Of a stretch of DNA of 64,000 nt, positions 33,247-44,073 are shown piece after piece. The notes under the pieces are model-generated. The model ran no database searches. It saw nothing but the letters and a program-made list of their open reading frames with translations, and was not told the origin of the DNA. Each line of letters begins with the position of its first letter. Position 1 is the first letter of the stretch. Origin of the DNA: Chrysogorgia sp. JL179-B06 (Eukaryota > Cnidaria > Anthozoa > Scleralcyonacea > Chrysogorgiidae); assembly GCA_035772405.1 (NCBI GenBank), contig JAYKKM010000309.1:1222001-1286000 (forward strand), in the 5' to 3' direction. The position numbers and the translations under genes were made by a program.

Positions 33247-33438
33247 TTAAACCACTTTGATGTAAACATACTTACCATGAAGTTTGATAATCAGTGCCTC
33301 GTATTCGCCATTCTCGTACTCCACCTTCCACATGTTGACCTTAATTCTATTTGTGGACAGAATTGCCATAGTTTTATCGGCCTCGAAAAAAACTAACATT
33401 CTCTTTGGTGGAGCGCGTGTCATCAAACGGAGACTCAT
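33247..33438 (-). CDS. Possible first exon of an unknown gene
   Basis: The minus frame starts MSLRLMTRAPPKRMLVFFEA and runs through DKTMAILSTNRIK and VEYENGEYEALII to KLHG, where GTAAGT follows at about 33,276-33,281 and could be a splice donor. The pattern (hydrophobic start, a charged loop, then Glu-Tyr-rich strands) resembles small Tudor-like or chromatin-reader N-termini in invertebrate proteins, but that is a guess. No downstream exon is visible in the element, so this may be a captured host exon. Confidence 0.3.
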   Translation of the reverse strand: MSLRLMTRAPPKRMLVFFEADKTMAILSTNRIKVNMWKVEYENGEYEALIIKLHGKYVYIKVV

Positions 33439-33898
33439 TCTTACAATCTTATTTCGTTACTTTTCCTTGGTGCTTTTATCGGCTCTGCTTTTAAGCCTGC
33501 TTATGTTAAATTATGCGGCCACTTAGGACAAAAATATATTACGCTTGTGACTTCCGCACGCTTTGTGACATGAGTCATATATATTGATAACATATGTATA
33601 TATTACAAGGATACAGGCGAAAAGGTGGTGAACTTAGGCTGATGCAATATATCGATATTTTCGATAAATATCGATATTTCAAAAATACGATATTCGATAT
33701 TCGATTTTTCGCATATCGAAAATATTGAAAGTTTCAACTTGACAACTTCATCTCTCTTTTTCGGCAATTAGTTTCGGTAAAGTTGAGAAAACACGTCTAT
33801 GACGGCATTTGCGAATTCAAGTGATGAAAGCGTATCGGTTTAAAAGCGAGTAGCGTGGTTGTAAACACAACAAGTGTGATTCATAACTATAATTTTAG

Positions 33899-34117
33899 CA
33901 ACACCACCCACCATTGGGATTAACACAAGCGACGGTTGAACATGTAAATGATTTTCCTCTCCTTTCGCAGTATGTCCGACGATATCTGGCGATTCCAGCA
34001 AGCAGCGCTCCGACTGAAAGACTGTTCAGCAAAGCCGGACAAATAGTAACGGCAAAGCGAGTCAAGCTTAAGCCGAACAAGGCGAACATGTTAGTGTTTC
34101 TTGCCGAAAATTTATGA
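33899..34117 (+). pseudogene. hAT transposase C-terminal fragment (dimerisation region)
   Basis: The frame ending at 34,117 reads HVNDFPLLSQYVRRYLAIPA, then SSAPTERLFSKAG, then KRVKLKP and the tail FLAENL. This is the conserved hAT C-terminal dimerisation motif (a Pro-Leu start, RxYL, xPxSSAPxERxFSxAG, LxPxxAxxLxFLxxN). Only about 70 residues remain; the RNase-H-like catalytic core and BED finger are absent. It lies between AT-rich palindromes (ATCGATATTTTCGATAAATA near 33,650) and the right subterminal array. It is a relic or a domain captured by the TA element. Confidence 0.85.
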
Positions 34118-34462
34118 ACAAACGTGCGAAATCGTTTAAGCTTGTAAATAATAATATAGATATTTAAATTTGTCGGTTGGTCGTTGTTTGTGTATTTTCA
34201 CTTGTCTGAAGATGATTTTGTTACAGATATACGTAATAGTACGTTACAGTAATACGTTACAGAGTCCTCAAAAGCCTAAGAGAAGCCTAGGATTAGGAAT
34301 TTCACTAGGATCTATTTATTCCGCTTTAATAAACGCACACATAAAATCTGTCGAAATTTGATATCAACAAACAATATAGGTATCAGCGTTTCCGACGTAT
34401 ACACTCGGAACAACTTCGGTTATGCCTACTCTTGCGTCTGGTTGAGTAAGGACCGCCCCTGA

Positions 34463-34612
34463 CGCAACCGAGACGCAAGACGAACGCAACCGAGACGCTA
34501 GACGAACGCAACCGAGACGCTAGACGAACGCAACCGAGACGCTAGACGAACGCAACCAAGACGCCAGACGAACGCAACCGAGACGCAAGACGAACGCAAC
34601 CGAGACGCAGAC
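34463..34612. repeat. 22-bp subterminal tandem repeat, right
   Basis: The unit GACGCTAGACGAACGCAACC plus GA repeats about seven times. In reverse it resembles the left array (CGTCT..CGGTT), so the two are long inverted ends that have diverged. Confidence 0.85.
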
Positions 34613-36466
34613 GCACTGTTAGGTTATTTCTGAGCAGTACTGTATGATGTTGCTGTAATGTTAATGCAATAAATTTTCCTTCTCTACAGTAATAATAAAA
34701 ATAATCATATCAATGTACATTAGCTTCTCTCAGCTTTGTAAGTTGTAATTTTGTCATCTTCCTTCCAGTTCCAACCATATTGTTATTTCCTGTGAATTCC
34801 ACTGTCCTTTGGATAATGTTATCCTGATCAAGACATACCTGTATGGTACTATCAGCTAAAAACAAAAGATGCACAATAAGAATAAATAAAATTAATAAGA
34901 ATAATTAGGGAGTAAAGATGTAAATTAGGTTGCCCTGAAGTTGTTTGCAGTTCCCAGTGCCATCTGCATCTAACATTCAGATGGTTGCAAAATGATCCTG
35001 ACACTCAGTCACGGCAACCTAGCTGAACCAGAAATTCTGGATGTTTAAAATTTAATTATGCATTGCATGGCAGTATACAGTATATGTAAACAGAATGCCA
35101 TTTCATTCAAATCCAAACATAACAGAAGCTTTTGTTAAACAACACGATAACAACCTTTTTATATAAAAAACCTTATACCGGTACTTTATTATACAATATA
35201 TGTATAAAATATATGTAGAAGAGTATTTTACCAGGAACTATTAAGGAACCGGTCTCACCAATTGAAATACACCAGCCATGCAACTTTTAAAACAATAACA
35301 TGCATTTCCTTATTTCATATTGGATCTGCCCTACAGTACAATATGCTTGTTTGGATGGGCAAGTTTAATGCTAAATATTGACTTTAATAATATATATTTA
35401 ACTGCTCTTGAAGTTTTGTTCGGTTGAGTCTGTGGCATGTTGTTCGAACTGCAGATATCTTACTTAATATCTGGAGTTGGTTGTTCAAAGCCTGGATAGC
35501 TTATCCAATGGATAAATCCTATCCATCCACTGAATGACCATCTAAGAAAAATAGCAGGTAAATATCACCAGCCATGTTTTCAACAACATATTCAACTAAT
35601 GGTGGTATTCGCTCACTATTTTACTGAGATGGCCATTCACTTCAGTGGATAGAAAATATATTCACTGGATAAGCTATATATATAGCTTATATATATAAGG
35701 ATTTGAACAACCAACCCCAGGACTTATCTACAAGCAAATATCACTCATGTTAATGAACTAGTTCTGAATCCAGAGGATATAAGTACAGTATATATTTCCT
35801 GATAATTTCCAGTAAACGTATAACAAAATATATATTTAATATTTTAATATATAAAACATAAAACAAAAAAAGTACAGTGCAATGCAATAGGGTATACATG
35901 TACATGTATACGAGACTGCTTTTACACTGCATTAAATTCCCATGTTTGGTTACTTTTATCCAAACACAAGTATAATTAATATATTTCACTGTAGACGATA
36001 CATGGGCGATGGTCAAGCTCAATCAAGTATCGTCAAGTACATATATCAATCAAACCAGTACATCGACATTGTAACTCTCGCTCTCCATCTGAGTCTCAGC
36101 GGCAATCAGAGGTTACAGGTTCAATCTCTGTCCGGGACTCAGAAACATTTTCTGAGGATTTGAGCTTGATGATTGCCCATGTATTGTCTATCTACCCCAA
36201 GATCCCACATTCACAACATCAATATATATATATAAATATACAACATATTTCACTGTGTGACGAAGCACCTTTGCTCAAAATGTTAGACCTCCCATACACA
36301 ATTTCGGCAGTATACCAACTTTTTAGAGTCGTAAAATGAATCGTAAAATAAATATCAGAGCCCAGCTCAAAATTCGAATGTGGAGAGCCATCTCATAACA
36401 AACATATATATATATATATTCATATGGATTTGTGGTGAAGGAAAATTTCGAGTGTTGGAATATATT

Positions 36467-36745
36467 GGAATGTAAAGCTTAGTGGTGACATTTCAAGAAT
36501 ACTGCCTTTACGTTAAGTGCCAAAACAGTCGCCCTTGCAAACCGTCATCACATTAATTACTGTTCTTTAAATGCAGCAGTTTCCATCCTTGCCAACTTTC
36601 ATCGGTAATTACTGTTCTTGACCAGGTCACCAATCATAATTCGTCGCCCTTGCTAACAAATTATGACAAGTGAATAATCGGAAAATCACGATAATCAAAA
36701 TTGAGTATACCTGACTAAGAAAACTCCCCGCGTGAATTTTTAGTC

Positions 36746-36788
<43 letters not shown>

Positions 36789-36907
36789 GTCTTACTCTGA
36801 TGAAGGGCTCCGCTCGAAACGTCTCTCGTCACTAAATTCTTGGCAGTTTACCACCTTTTCACTTTGCTATATATTCAAAACACTGTCTACGCAGCACTCT
36901 ACTTTTT

Positions 36908-36951
<44 letters not shown>

Positions 36952-37006
36952 TCATCAGAGTGTATAGTATATATATATAGAGTGTATAGTATATATATAT
37001 ACTATA
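36467..37006. other. Non-coding stretch with TA runs, hairpin and ribozyme-like motif
   Basis: (TA)n runs lie at about 36,749-36,785 and 36,913-36,952. An imperfect palindrome around 36,955-37,016 pairs CATCAGAGTGTATAGT with ACTATACACTCTGATG. A CTGATGA...CGAAACG motif is annotated separately. No gene. Confidence 0.6.
36797..36830 (+). ncRNA. Hammerhead-like core motif
   Basis: CTGATGA is followed by a possible stem II (GGGC with GCTC, with one extra A), then GAAAC and a short stem III (ACG / CGT around TCTCT) ending in GTC, the usual cleavage triplet. Stem I pairing (TTACT with ACTAA) is weak with a C-C mismatch. It may be a decayed hammerhead from a Penelope-like element or retrozyme, or only the repeat tail that resembles one. 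Confidence 0.3.
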
Positions 37007-38304
<1,298 letters not shown>

Positions 38305-38355
38305 CGTGAAACTCGAGTAAATGTTTTTAACTTTTAATTGTAAATAAACCATTTT

Positions 38356-38545
<190 letters not shown>

Positions 38546-38591
38546 GTATAATTGTATAAATATATATATAATAGTAAAATTACACAGTCAT

Positions 38592-39510
38592 TGATTTCCA
38601 ACGGCCAAGTGTACGAATCTGTGCATCCGACATTCCCTGTTCTGCAGCGTAGGAAGCTGCGCCGATACGAAAACTATGACCTTTATATCGAGTAGGGTCA
38701 AAACCACAATAGCGTATCGCTGCAGTCAGTCGTGAAGCGAATGCTTCTCGAGTGACTGGTGCTCCCTGTTGCGTAAGGAAAATAGCTCCTGGTTGGTTGC
38801 GATAGGGCAAGAGTTGGGTTGACGTTTCAGGACTGAAGTAAATGGACGGTTGTTATAATTATGTTTGAAGTCGAGAAACGTTAGTTTTATGCCAGCTGGT
38901 TACTCAAATCGTACATTTTGCGAGTTGATGCATTTGTAAACCTGAATAATTTGTCTTCGTAATTTCGCCAACCTCAAGAATGCAAAGAATGACAATGAAC
39001 TACATTGCTCTAAATTGGCAAATCTGGTAATGAGAACCTGTCAAGAAAACTTCTGCAGGATAGGTAGCGTTATCGGTAATCGACTATCTAGACGAAAGCC
39101 TTTCTTGCCATAACCTTTTACCATCTGAATGATGTAGAACACTCGTGTTGGATCTGGCAAACCAGACAGTTTGTGAGAGTAACTCAAAGCTGATATATAG
39201 GTGTTGACAGTTTGACAGTGCGTAGTTTCGATCAAACATATTTGCTATAAAAACAGCTAAGGTAGCAGGATAAACGGGGTAAAATTAGCTGTGCGAAATA
39301 TTGTACTGTAGAATTGTGTGAATAATTTCCAAGCTCTCGTATAAGTTGGAATAGATGACGGTTGGAGGCTCGATTTGGTCAAAGTATTAATTATATTTGC
39401 TAGCTTCCAGGCTGCAGGTGCGGGGGAATGTGATCAATCGGAAATTGATTCATGTGAGCTGGTGCCAGTTGCATGAAGGTTGTAACCTGAAAGCGAAATA
39501 AACAATCAGC
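38592..39510 (-). pseudogene. DIRS-like tyrosine recombinase
   Basis: Downstream of the BEL insertion the frame continues through a Pro-rich linker, then an N-terminal core-binding domain (TVNTYISALSYSHKLSGLPD, then a GKKGFRLDSRLPIT motif), then the catalytic domain. There AFLRL carries the first catalytic Arg and [11 protein letters not shown] the His-x-x-Arg pair, followed by LGRWKS. The final catalytic Tyr should lie a few residues after LGRWKS, but the frame ends there at a stop next to the TA run, so it is missing. Several in-frame stops (for example near 39,040, 39,250 and 39,417) show decay. Such enzymes insert circular cDNA by site-specific recombination. Confidence 0.87.
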
Positions 39511-39731
39511 TGTCGTGAATGGCCTCGTAATAGTGTATTCATAACACGTCACAAAATAGGTTTGGTTTTTCGTTTAATCACGATCACGCTCACATTGAAA
39601 ATTACTCTCTCCCTCTCACTTATTTACTTTGCTCTCATTTAACTCTCCTATATTTAGCTGTCACATGTACTTGTATTATCCAATTAATAATTCTAATCTT
39701 GCATACCACACATTCTCTGCTATTACCGACA
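39511..39731 (-). repeat. 3' LTR of BEL element 2
   Basis: 221 bp, TG...CA on the minus strand. It differs from the 5' LTR mainly by absence of about 16 bases (around a CTCACTCGCTTATCAAG word). A short palindrome, ATATATCTCC / GGAGATATAT, lies just inside at 39,741-39,763 beside the purine tract. Confidence 0.92.
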
Positions 39732-40076
39732 CACTCCCCCATATATCTCCGGCGGAGATATATGTTCTCAATAAATTTGCCATGCATTTCAATCAACCTA
39801 AAATCAACTATGACTTAGTAAATATAAAGTTAACAACAACGAAATGTTCATAAAATGTTCTCAGTTTATAAATGTTTCCGAGTAGTTTTTTCAGAAAAGA
39901 ATAGTTAGAAATCGTTCTCCGCAATATCCTGGATGCGCTTGCGCGCTGCAACAGCTGCATCTCGTTGAGGTCTAAATGTTTCTGCTTCGACATTCAACTG
40001 GCTTGGCGCTGCTGGGGGTAGCCTGTCACACGACAGTTCCAGTGGGTACAGATGTTGGACTGCAAATCATATCGAA

Positions 40077-42188
40077 CTATATGATTTTCCAGCACGAAGC
40101 CGGGCTCCTCTCACTGCTTTGTCCTTTCCCACGATCAGCGCTTCTACTATCCCAAGGGACTACTATCCCAAGGGACCACTTTCCCCGGTTCTTCTCTTCG
40201 GATTTAATGATATCTATATCACCAACTTTGGGTGAAGTTCCAACTCCAACTTTACCACGGTGTCGCTCGCGAAGTCCTCGTAAGTACTCACGCGTCCACC
40301 GACTCCACATGGCCTCCTTGCACTTCAACAACTTCTTTGCCCGTTTACGAAGGTCGTTGCTCTCTATGCGGCTAGGATCCATCTCTGGGAGGACGTTGCT
40401 GTTCGCGAAAAGCATGGAATTTGGGGTAAGCACCGGAAACTGGACGTCGTCCTCCACGTAGTTTAAAGGTCGGTTGTTGATGGTGACCTCAATGTCAAAA
40501 AGGACCTCTTGCAATTCCTTCCAAGACAGCATTCCGTTTCCGATTGTCTTCTTTAGGGCAGACTTTACAAGACCAATCATTCTCTCAAATTGTCCGCCCC
40601 ACCAAGGAGCGCGACTTAGGTTAAACTGCCAGTGCACTTGATTGACGGACAGGTAATTCTGCATTCTCTCATCTCGTACCACTCTTCGTAACCACTTCGC
40701 CGCTCCCACGAAGGTACGACCGTTGTCGGAGTAGATTTGGTTTGGTCTTCCCCGACGTGCAATGAAACCCTTGAGGCTGTGGAGACATTCGCTCGTTTCC
40801 AAATTTGGTAAAAGATCCATATAGATACCTCTGGTCAAACTGCAGGTGTACAAGAGTATGTACGCCTTCCTCTCACGTTTTCTTCCATCCCGGTATCGCA
40901 CTGGTCCAGCGTAATCGATTCCGATTACCTGGAAAGGATTTACACACTGTGTCCGAGTAGTCGGCAGGTCTGCCGGTGGTGGAACTGCATACGCTAAAGC
41001 TTGATGTCGCTTGCACCCGTGACAGCCACCACGCACTTTCTTCACCAGTCTTCTCAGCCGAGGGATCCAATACCTGCTTCGTACTTTGGTCATGGTCAGA
41101 CCCGTTCCCCCGTGCAGAGTTTGCAGATGTGCCTCCTCCACGATGCGACGAGAGAACAGATGAGTGTCCGGTAAGTACACCGGATACTCCCCCAGTACTC
41201 TACCCCGACACTCCAAAACTCCCTCTTGGTTTGGCTGTAAGTTAAGTGCCACACGGTCTTCTAGATCGCAATTCTCCTGAGCATGCTTTACCCAGAAAAG
41301 TCTCTGGCGTTCTGTTTCTTCCGTAGTCAGAGGTACGGATTTCTTAGGATTTCCCCGACTAGGAAGAAAGTTGTTTATAAATCTTCTCATCCATGCAACC
41401 ACACGCACTGCTTTCGGCAGACGATACCTTTGCAACACGTCGAAAATCTCGTTGGTATCATCCACGGCGACTGATAAAACACCACGTATCACTTTCGCCT
41501 CCGCTCTACTCGCTTGCGACGATTCAGGTACGATATCGGCCGGCCAATTATCCGGATTTGAGAGCCACTCGGGTCCATTCCACCACAACTCGGCCTCTTT
41601 TAGGTTTCCTCCTCGGCTTGCAAGGTCTGCTGGGTTGCTTCCCGTGGGGACATGTCGCCACGTCACGCCCATGTGACTGTTGTTCTTGCGTACACGGTTG
41701 ATCACGAACTGTTTGTATTCCCCTTGACCCTTGACCCAGTACAACGCCACTGTACTATCCAACCAACAATATGTTTGGTGTACAGGAAAACCTTGCACGG
41801 CAGCTCGCACGTTGGTAGCAAGGTTAACGGCCATGTGCCCAGCCACTAGCTCAAGACGAGGAATCGTCAGTCCCTTTTTAGACAGTCTGGATCTCGCAGC
41901 AACTAGACCCTGATTGGTTCCTTGTGGTTGCTGAATGACTGCGTACACACAGGCTGCTACCCCGTCCGCACTCGCATCCCCAAAGGCGTGTAGATCAATG
42001 CTCTGTATCTCCTCTCGATGGACGGTCAGCGACCTGGGGACCTCCACTCTCTTTGGAAGAGTACCTTCCCACTTGCTCCACTTTTTCACCAAGGTTTCCG
42101 GTATTGGCACGTGCCAGGCAATCTTTTCGTCACACACAGCCCGATAAATTATCTTGCCACTGAGTGTAATGGGTGAAACTAACCCCAA
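40077..42188 (-). CDS. BEL element 2: RNase H and integrase
   Basis: A long open frame of 703 residues. It starts inside the RT-RNase H connection (GLVSPITLSGK) and holds RNase H with FGDASADG, RLELVAGH and CWLDST plus the NPADLASRG tail (residues about 65-215). The integrase follows: zinc region with H..H and CHGCKRH (about 355-405), first Asp in GIDYAGP, second in YSDNGRTF, Glu in GGQFERMIG. The C-terminal domain (GDIDIIKS, NRGKWSLGIV) comes last. A 16-bp tandem duplication (TACTATCCCAAGGGAC twice, about 40,147-40,178) then shifts the frame, so the last 40 or so residues are out of frame. All three integrase acids are intact. The N-terminus is not a true start; this part belongs to a polyprotein broken upstream. 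Confidence 0.9.
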   Translation of the reverse strand: MGLVSPITLSGKIIYRAVCDEKIAWHVPIPETLVKKWSKWEGTLPKRVEVPRSLTVHREEIQSIDLHAFGDASADGVAACVYAVIQQPQGTNQGLVAARSRLSKKGLTIPRLELVAGHMAVNLATNVRAAVQGFPVHQTYCWLDSTVALYWVKGQGEYKQFVINRVRKNNSHMGVTWRHVPTGSNPADLASRGGNLKEAELWWNGPEWLSNPDNWPADIVPESSQASRAEAKVIRGVLSVAVDDTNEIFDVLQRYRLPKAVRVVAWMRRFINNFLPSRGNPKKSVPLTTEETERQRLFWVKHAQENCDLEDRVALNLQPNQEGVLECRGRVLGEYPVYLPDTHLFSRRIVEEAHLQTLHGGTGLTMTKVRSRYWIPRLRRLVKKVRGGCHGCKRHQALAYAVPPPADLPTTRTQCVNPFQVIGIDYAGPVRYRDGRKRERKAYILLYTCSLTRGIYMDLLPNLETSECLHSLKGFIARRGRPNQIYSDNGRTFVGAAKWLRRVVRDERMQNYLSVNQVHWQFNLSRAPWWGGQFERMIGLVKSALKKTIGNGMLSWKELQEVLFDIEVTINNRPLNYVEDDVQFPVLTPNSMLFANSNVLPEMDPSRIESNDLRKRAKKLLKCKEAMWSRWTREYLRGLRERHRGKVGVGTSPKVGDIDIIKSEEKNRGKWSLGIVVPWDSRSADRGKGQSSERSPASCWKII

Positions 42189-42214
42189 TGGATCATAGAT
42201 CTTGGCTAACCTTG

Positions 42215-43219
42215 CTAGAACTCCTCGCTGTATTTTCTTCTGGTACCACTACGCTCAGTGTGTCCCGTTCTGTGTTCCATGCTAGTCCGAGAAGGCTTCG
42301 CTCCCCCACTGCTGGAGATCCTAGTTGCTGCTTCGCGTAGGTGCTGTCTCCCATTTCTGGCTTGTCCGACTCTAGTTCTCGTGCATTGGAATGCCACTTG
42401 TGCAACTTGAAACTCGAAACTAGAACTCCTCGCTGTGTTTTCTTCTGGTACCACTACGCTCAGTGTGTCCCGTTCTGTGTTCCATGCTAGTCCGAGAAGG
42501 CTTCGCTCCCCCACTGCTGGAGATCCTAGTTGCTGCTTCGCGTAGGTGCTGTCTCCCATTTCTGGCTTGTCCGACTCTAGTTCTCGTGCATTGGAGTGCC
42601 ACTTGTGCAACTTGAAACCGGCATCCTGGAAGATTTCCGTGGCCTTTTGTTTCACCTCCTGTGCATTACTCACGGTAATGGACCCAGAGATCAGATTGTC
42701 AACGTACAGTTCCTTTTTGAATTTGGCTACTGCCTCGGGCTCTCGCTCCTCCCAACTGGTCAGATGTGTATCAACAACTCCTGCGAGTGAAAAAGGAGAT
42801 GACGCGAGCCCAAACAGAGCCCTGGTAAATCTTAACGTCTCGACTTCCGACTGTTCATTTTGGCGCCAGTGGAAGCGCATTGCATCTCGGTCTTCTTCTC
42901 TCACACGCACTTGCAGAAACGCCTTCTGTATGTCACCAGTGACCGCCACGGGGTTGAACTGGCCACGAACTAGCACGTCCCACAGCTCGTTCTGCAAGGG
43001 GGGTCCAGCGTACAGGCAATCGTTGAGAGATTAACCGTCGTAAGCCTTGGCTGAAGCGTCGTAGACGACTCGTAGCTTCGTTGACTCCGCTTCGGCACGC
43101 ACAACCGGTTTGGGCGGGATGTAAAACTCTCTGCCTACCGCTAACCTTTCTGCACTTTCGACCACTCCTGCTGCAACGGTGGGTGGTCTCCTCGCCATGG
43201 CAATCCGGTTTCGTACCAC
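42215..43219 (-). pseudogene. BEL element 2: reverse transcriptase with 205-bp tandem duplication
   Basis: RT blocks are FYIPPKPVVRAE and RVVYDASAKAYDG (43,219-43,031), then after a shift next to a stop near 43,031, LWDVLVRG, VTGDIQKAFLQV (metal Asp), TRALFGLASSPF and the catalytic loop LYVDNLISGS (YVDN, 42,695-42,706) with LHKWHSN after it. Downstream a 205-bp segment is duplicated in tandem (42,221-42,425 and 42,426-42,630). The copies differ at few positions, for example GTATTTTC against GTGTTTTC. As 205 is not a multiple of three, the RT no longer reads into RNase H. Confidence 0.9.
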
Positions 43220-44073
43220 GTCTCTTCGTCGCGCACGAGCTGCTCCTTGAACTCAGTGTAGACATCACCTTGATCGTTTGGCGGCGTATCTGCCAAACCC
43301 ATAACATCAAGGCGACACAGCTTCTCGTAGTCCACTTGTGATGTTTGACACAACAATATGTTAGACAAATCAACGCGTTCTTCTCCCGGAGATATTATTG
43401 TCCAACCGAAACGCGTCAACTCAGCGATAGGTTGTCCCACTTGGCCAATTTTAGGGGCAGTCTCCGTCTTTAGTTTGGCGTATTCGCTAGCCCCCAAAAT
43501 CATGTGAATTGGAAGTTTCTCCTTAGTGTCGAGATCATCAATCTGAACTCCGTTTAAATGCGAGTTTTGTTCGATTATCTCCTGATACTTTGGATTGTCT
43601 AGAAGCAAAAGTTCGCCCTTTTCAACTATTGTGACCTCTACTTTAATCAGAGAAAATGTTCCATCCGTCGCGCTTATCTCTACCTGAAACAGTTCCACTT
43701 CGCATGTTGTGGTTTCCAACATCATCTCGATTTTCTTGGTCTCTCTTTTTGCCCGACGCTTTGGCAATCGATCCAGAAGTGCCGCAGACGCGTATGAACT
43801 GCCGGCGCCAGTGTCTAATAAGGCTCGGCATTTCAGCCCTTCCACATCAACAACAACGACCGGGTAAATTACCTGCGGGGTCGGAGCTCCTGTAGCGATA
43901 CTCGTTGTGACGCAGAAGGAAATCCTCTTCTTCACATATCGATGTGTGGTGTCGGCGTTGACACTTCTGACAGCTTGCCTTGCTTTTACAATCGTTTGCT
44001 CGATGTCTCGAACCGGTGCAATTGAAACAGCGCTTCTTGTTAGATAAAATTCCCTTGCGTTCACCGACGTCAA
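43141..44073 (-). pseudogene. BEL element 2: aspartic protease and linker
   Basis: The 310-residue frame carries the retropepsin-like active site RALLDTGAGSSYAS (residues about 80-95), a region with HMILGASEYAKL and FGWTIISPG matching the linker in element 1, and KLCRLDVMGLAD before the RT. The first 60 residues of this frame are out of phase with the gag zinc-knuckle reading, which is correct upstream of about 43,915. A frameshift there separates gag from protease. The frame runs out near 43,141, where the RT frame takes over. Confidence 0.87.

Larger units (their letters stand above)
32702..34642. mobile_element. 1.94-kb TA-duplicating element with 22-bp tandem repeats in its ends
   Basis: The ends are CAGTACTGCTCAGAAATAAC and its exact complement, flanked by TA (32,700-32,701 and 34,643-34,644). 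The mirror arm at about 30,400 is the empty site with a single TA. Inside each end lies a GC-richer array of about seven 22-bp units (32,750-32,890 and 34,463-34,612), the two arrays being roughly inverted. The interior carries an hAT dimerisation fragment, a possible minus-strand exon and a small hairpin. A TA duplication is not that of hAT, so the hAT piece is probably a passenger or an older insertion. Confidence 0.88.
31749..36466 (-). repeat. Giant inverted repeat, right arm (interrupted)
   Basis: The reverse complement of the left arm, interrupted once at 32,702-34,642. Without that insert and its extra TA it is about 2.78 kb, against 2.82 kb for the left arm without its MITE. The outer end lies at TTCGAGTGTTGGAATATA, the SINE tail, so the duplication post-dates the SINE array. 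Confidence 0.9.

Noticed and set aside
39969..43034. Plus-strand frames of 100-160 residues across BEL element 2 (and 20.1-23.4 kb in element 1)
   Set aside because: They are antisense shadows of long minus-strand pol and gag frames with recognised motifs.
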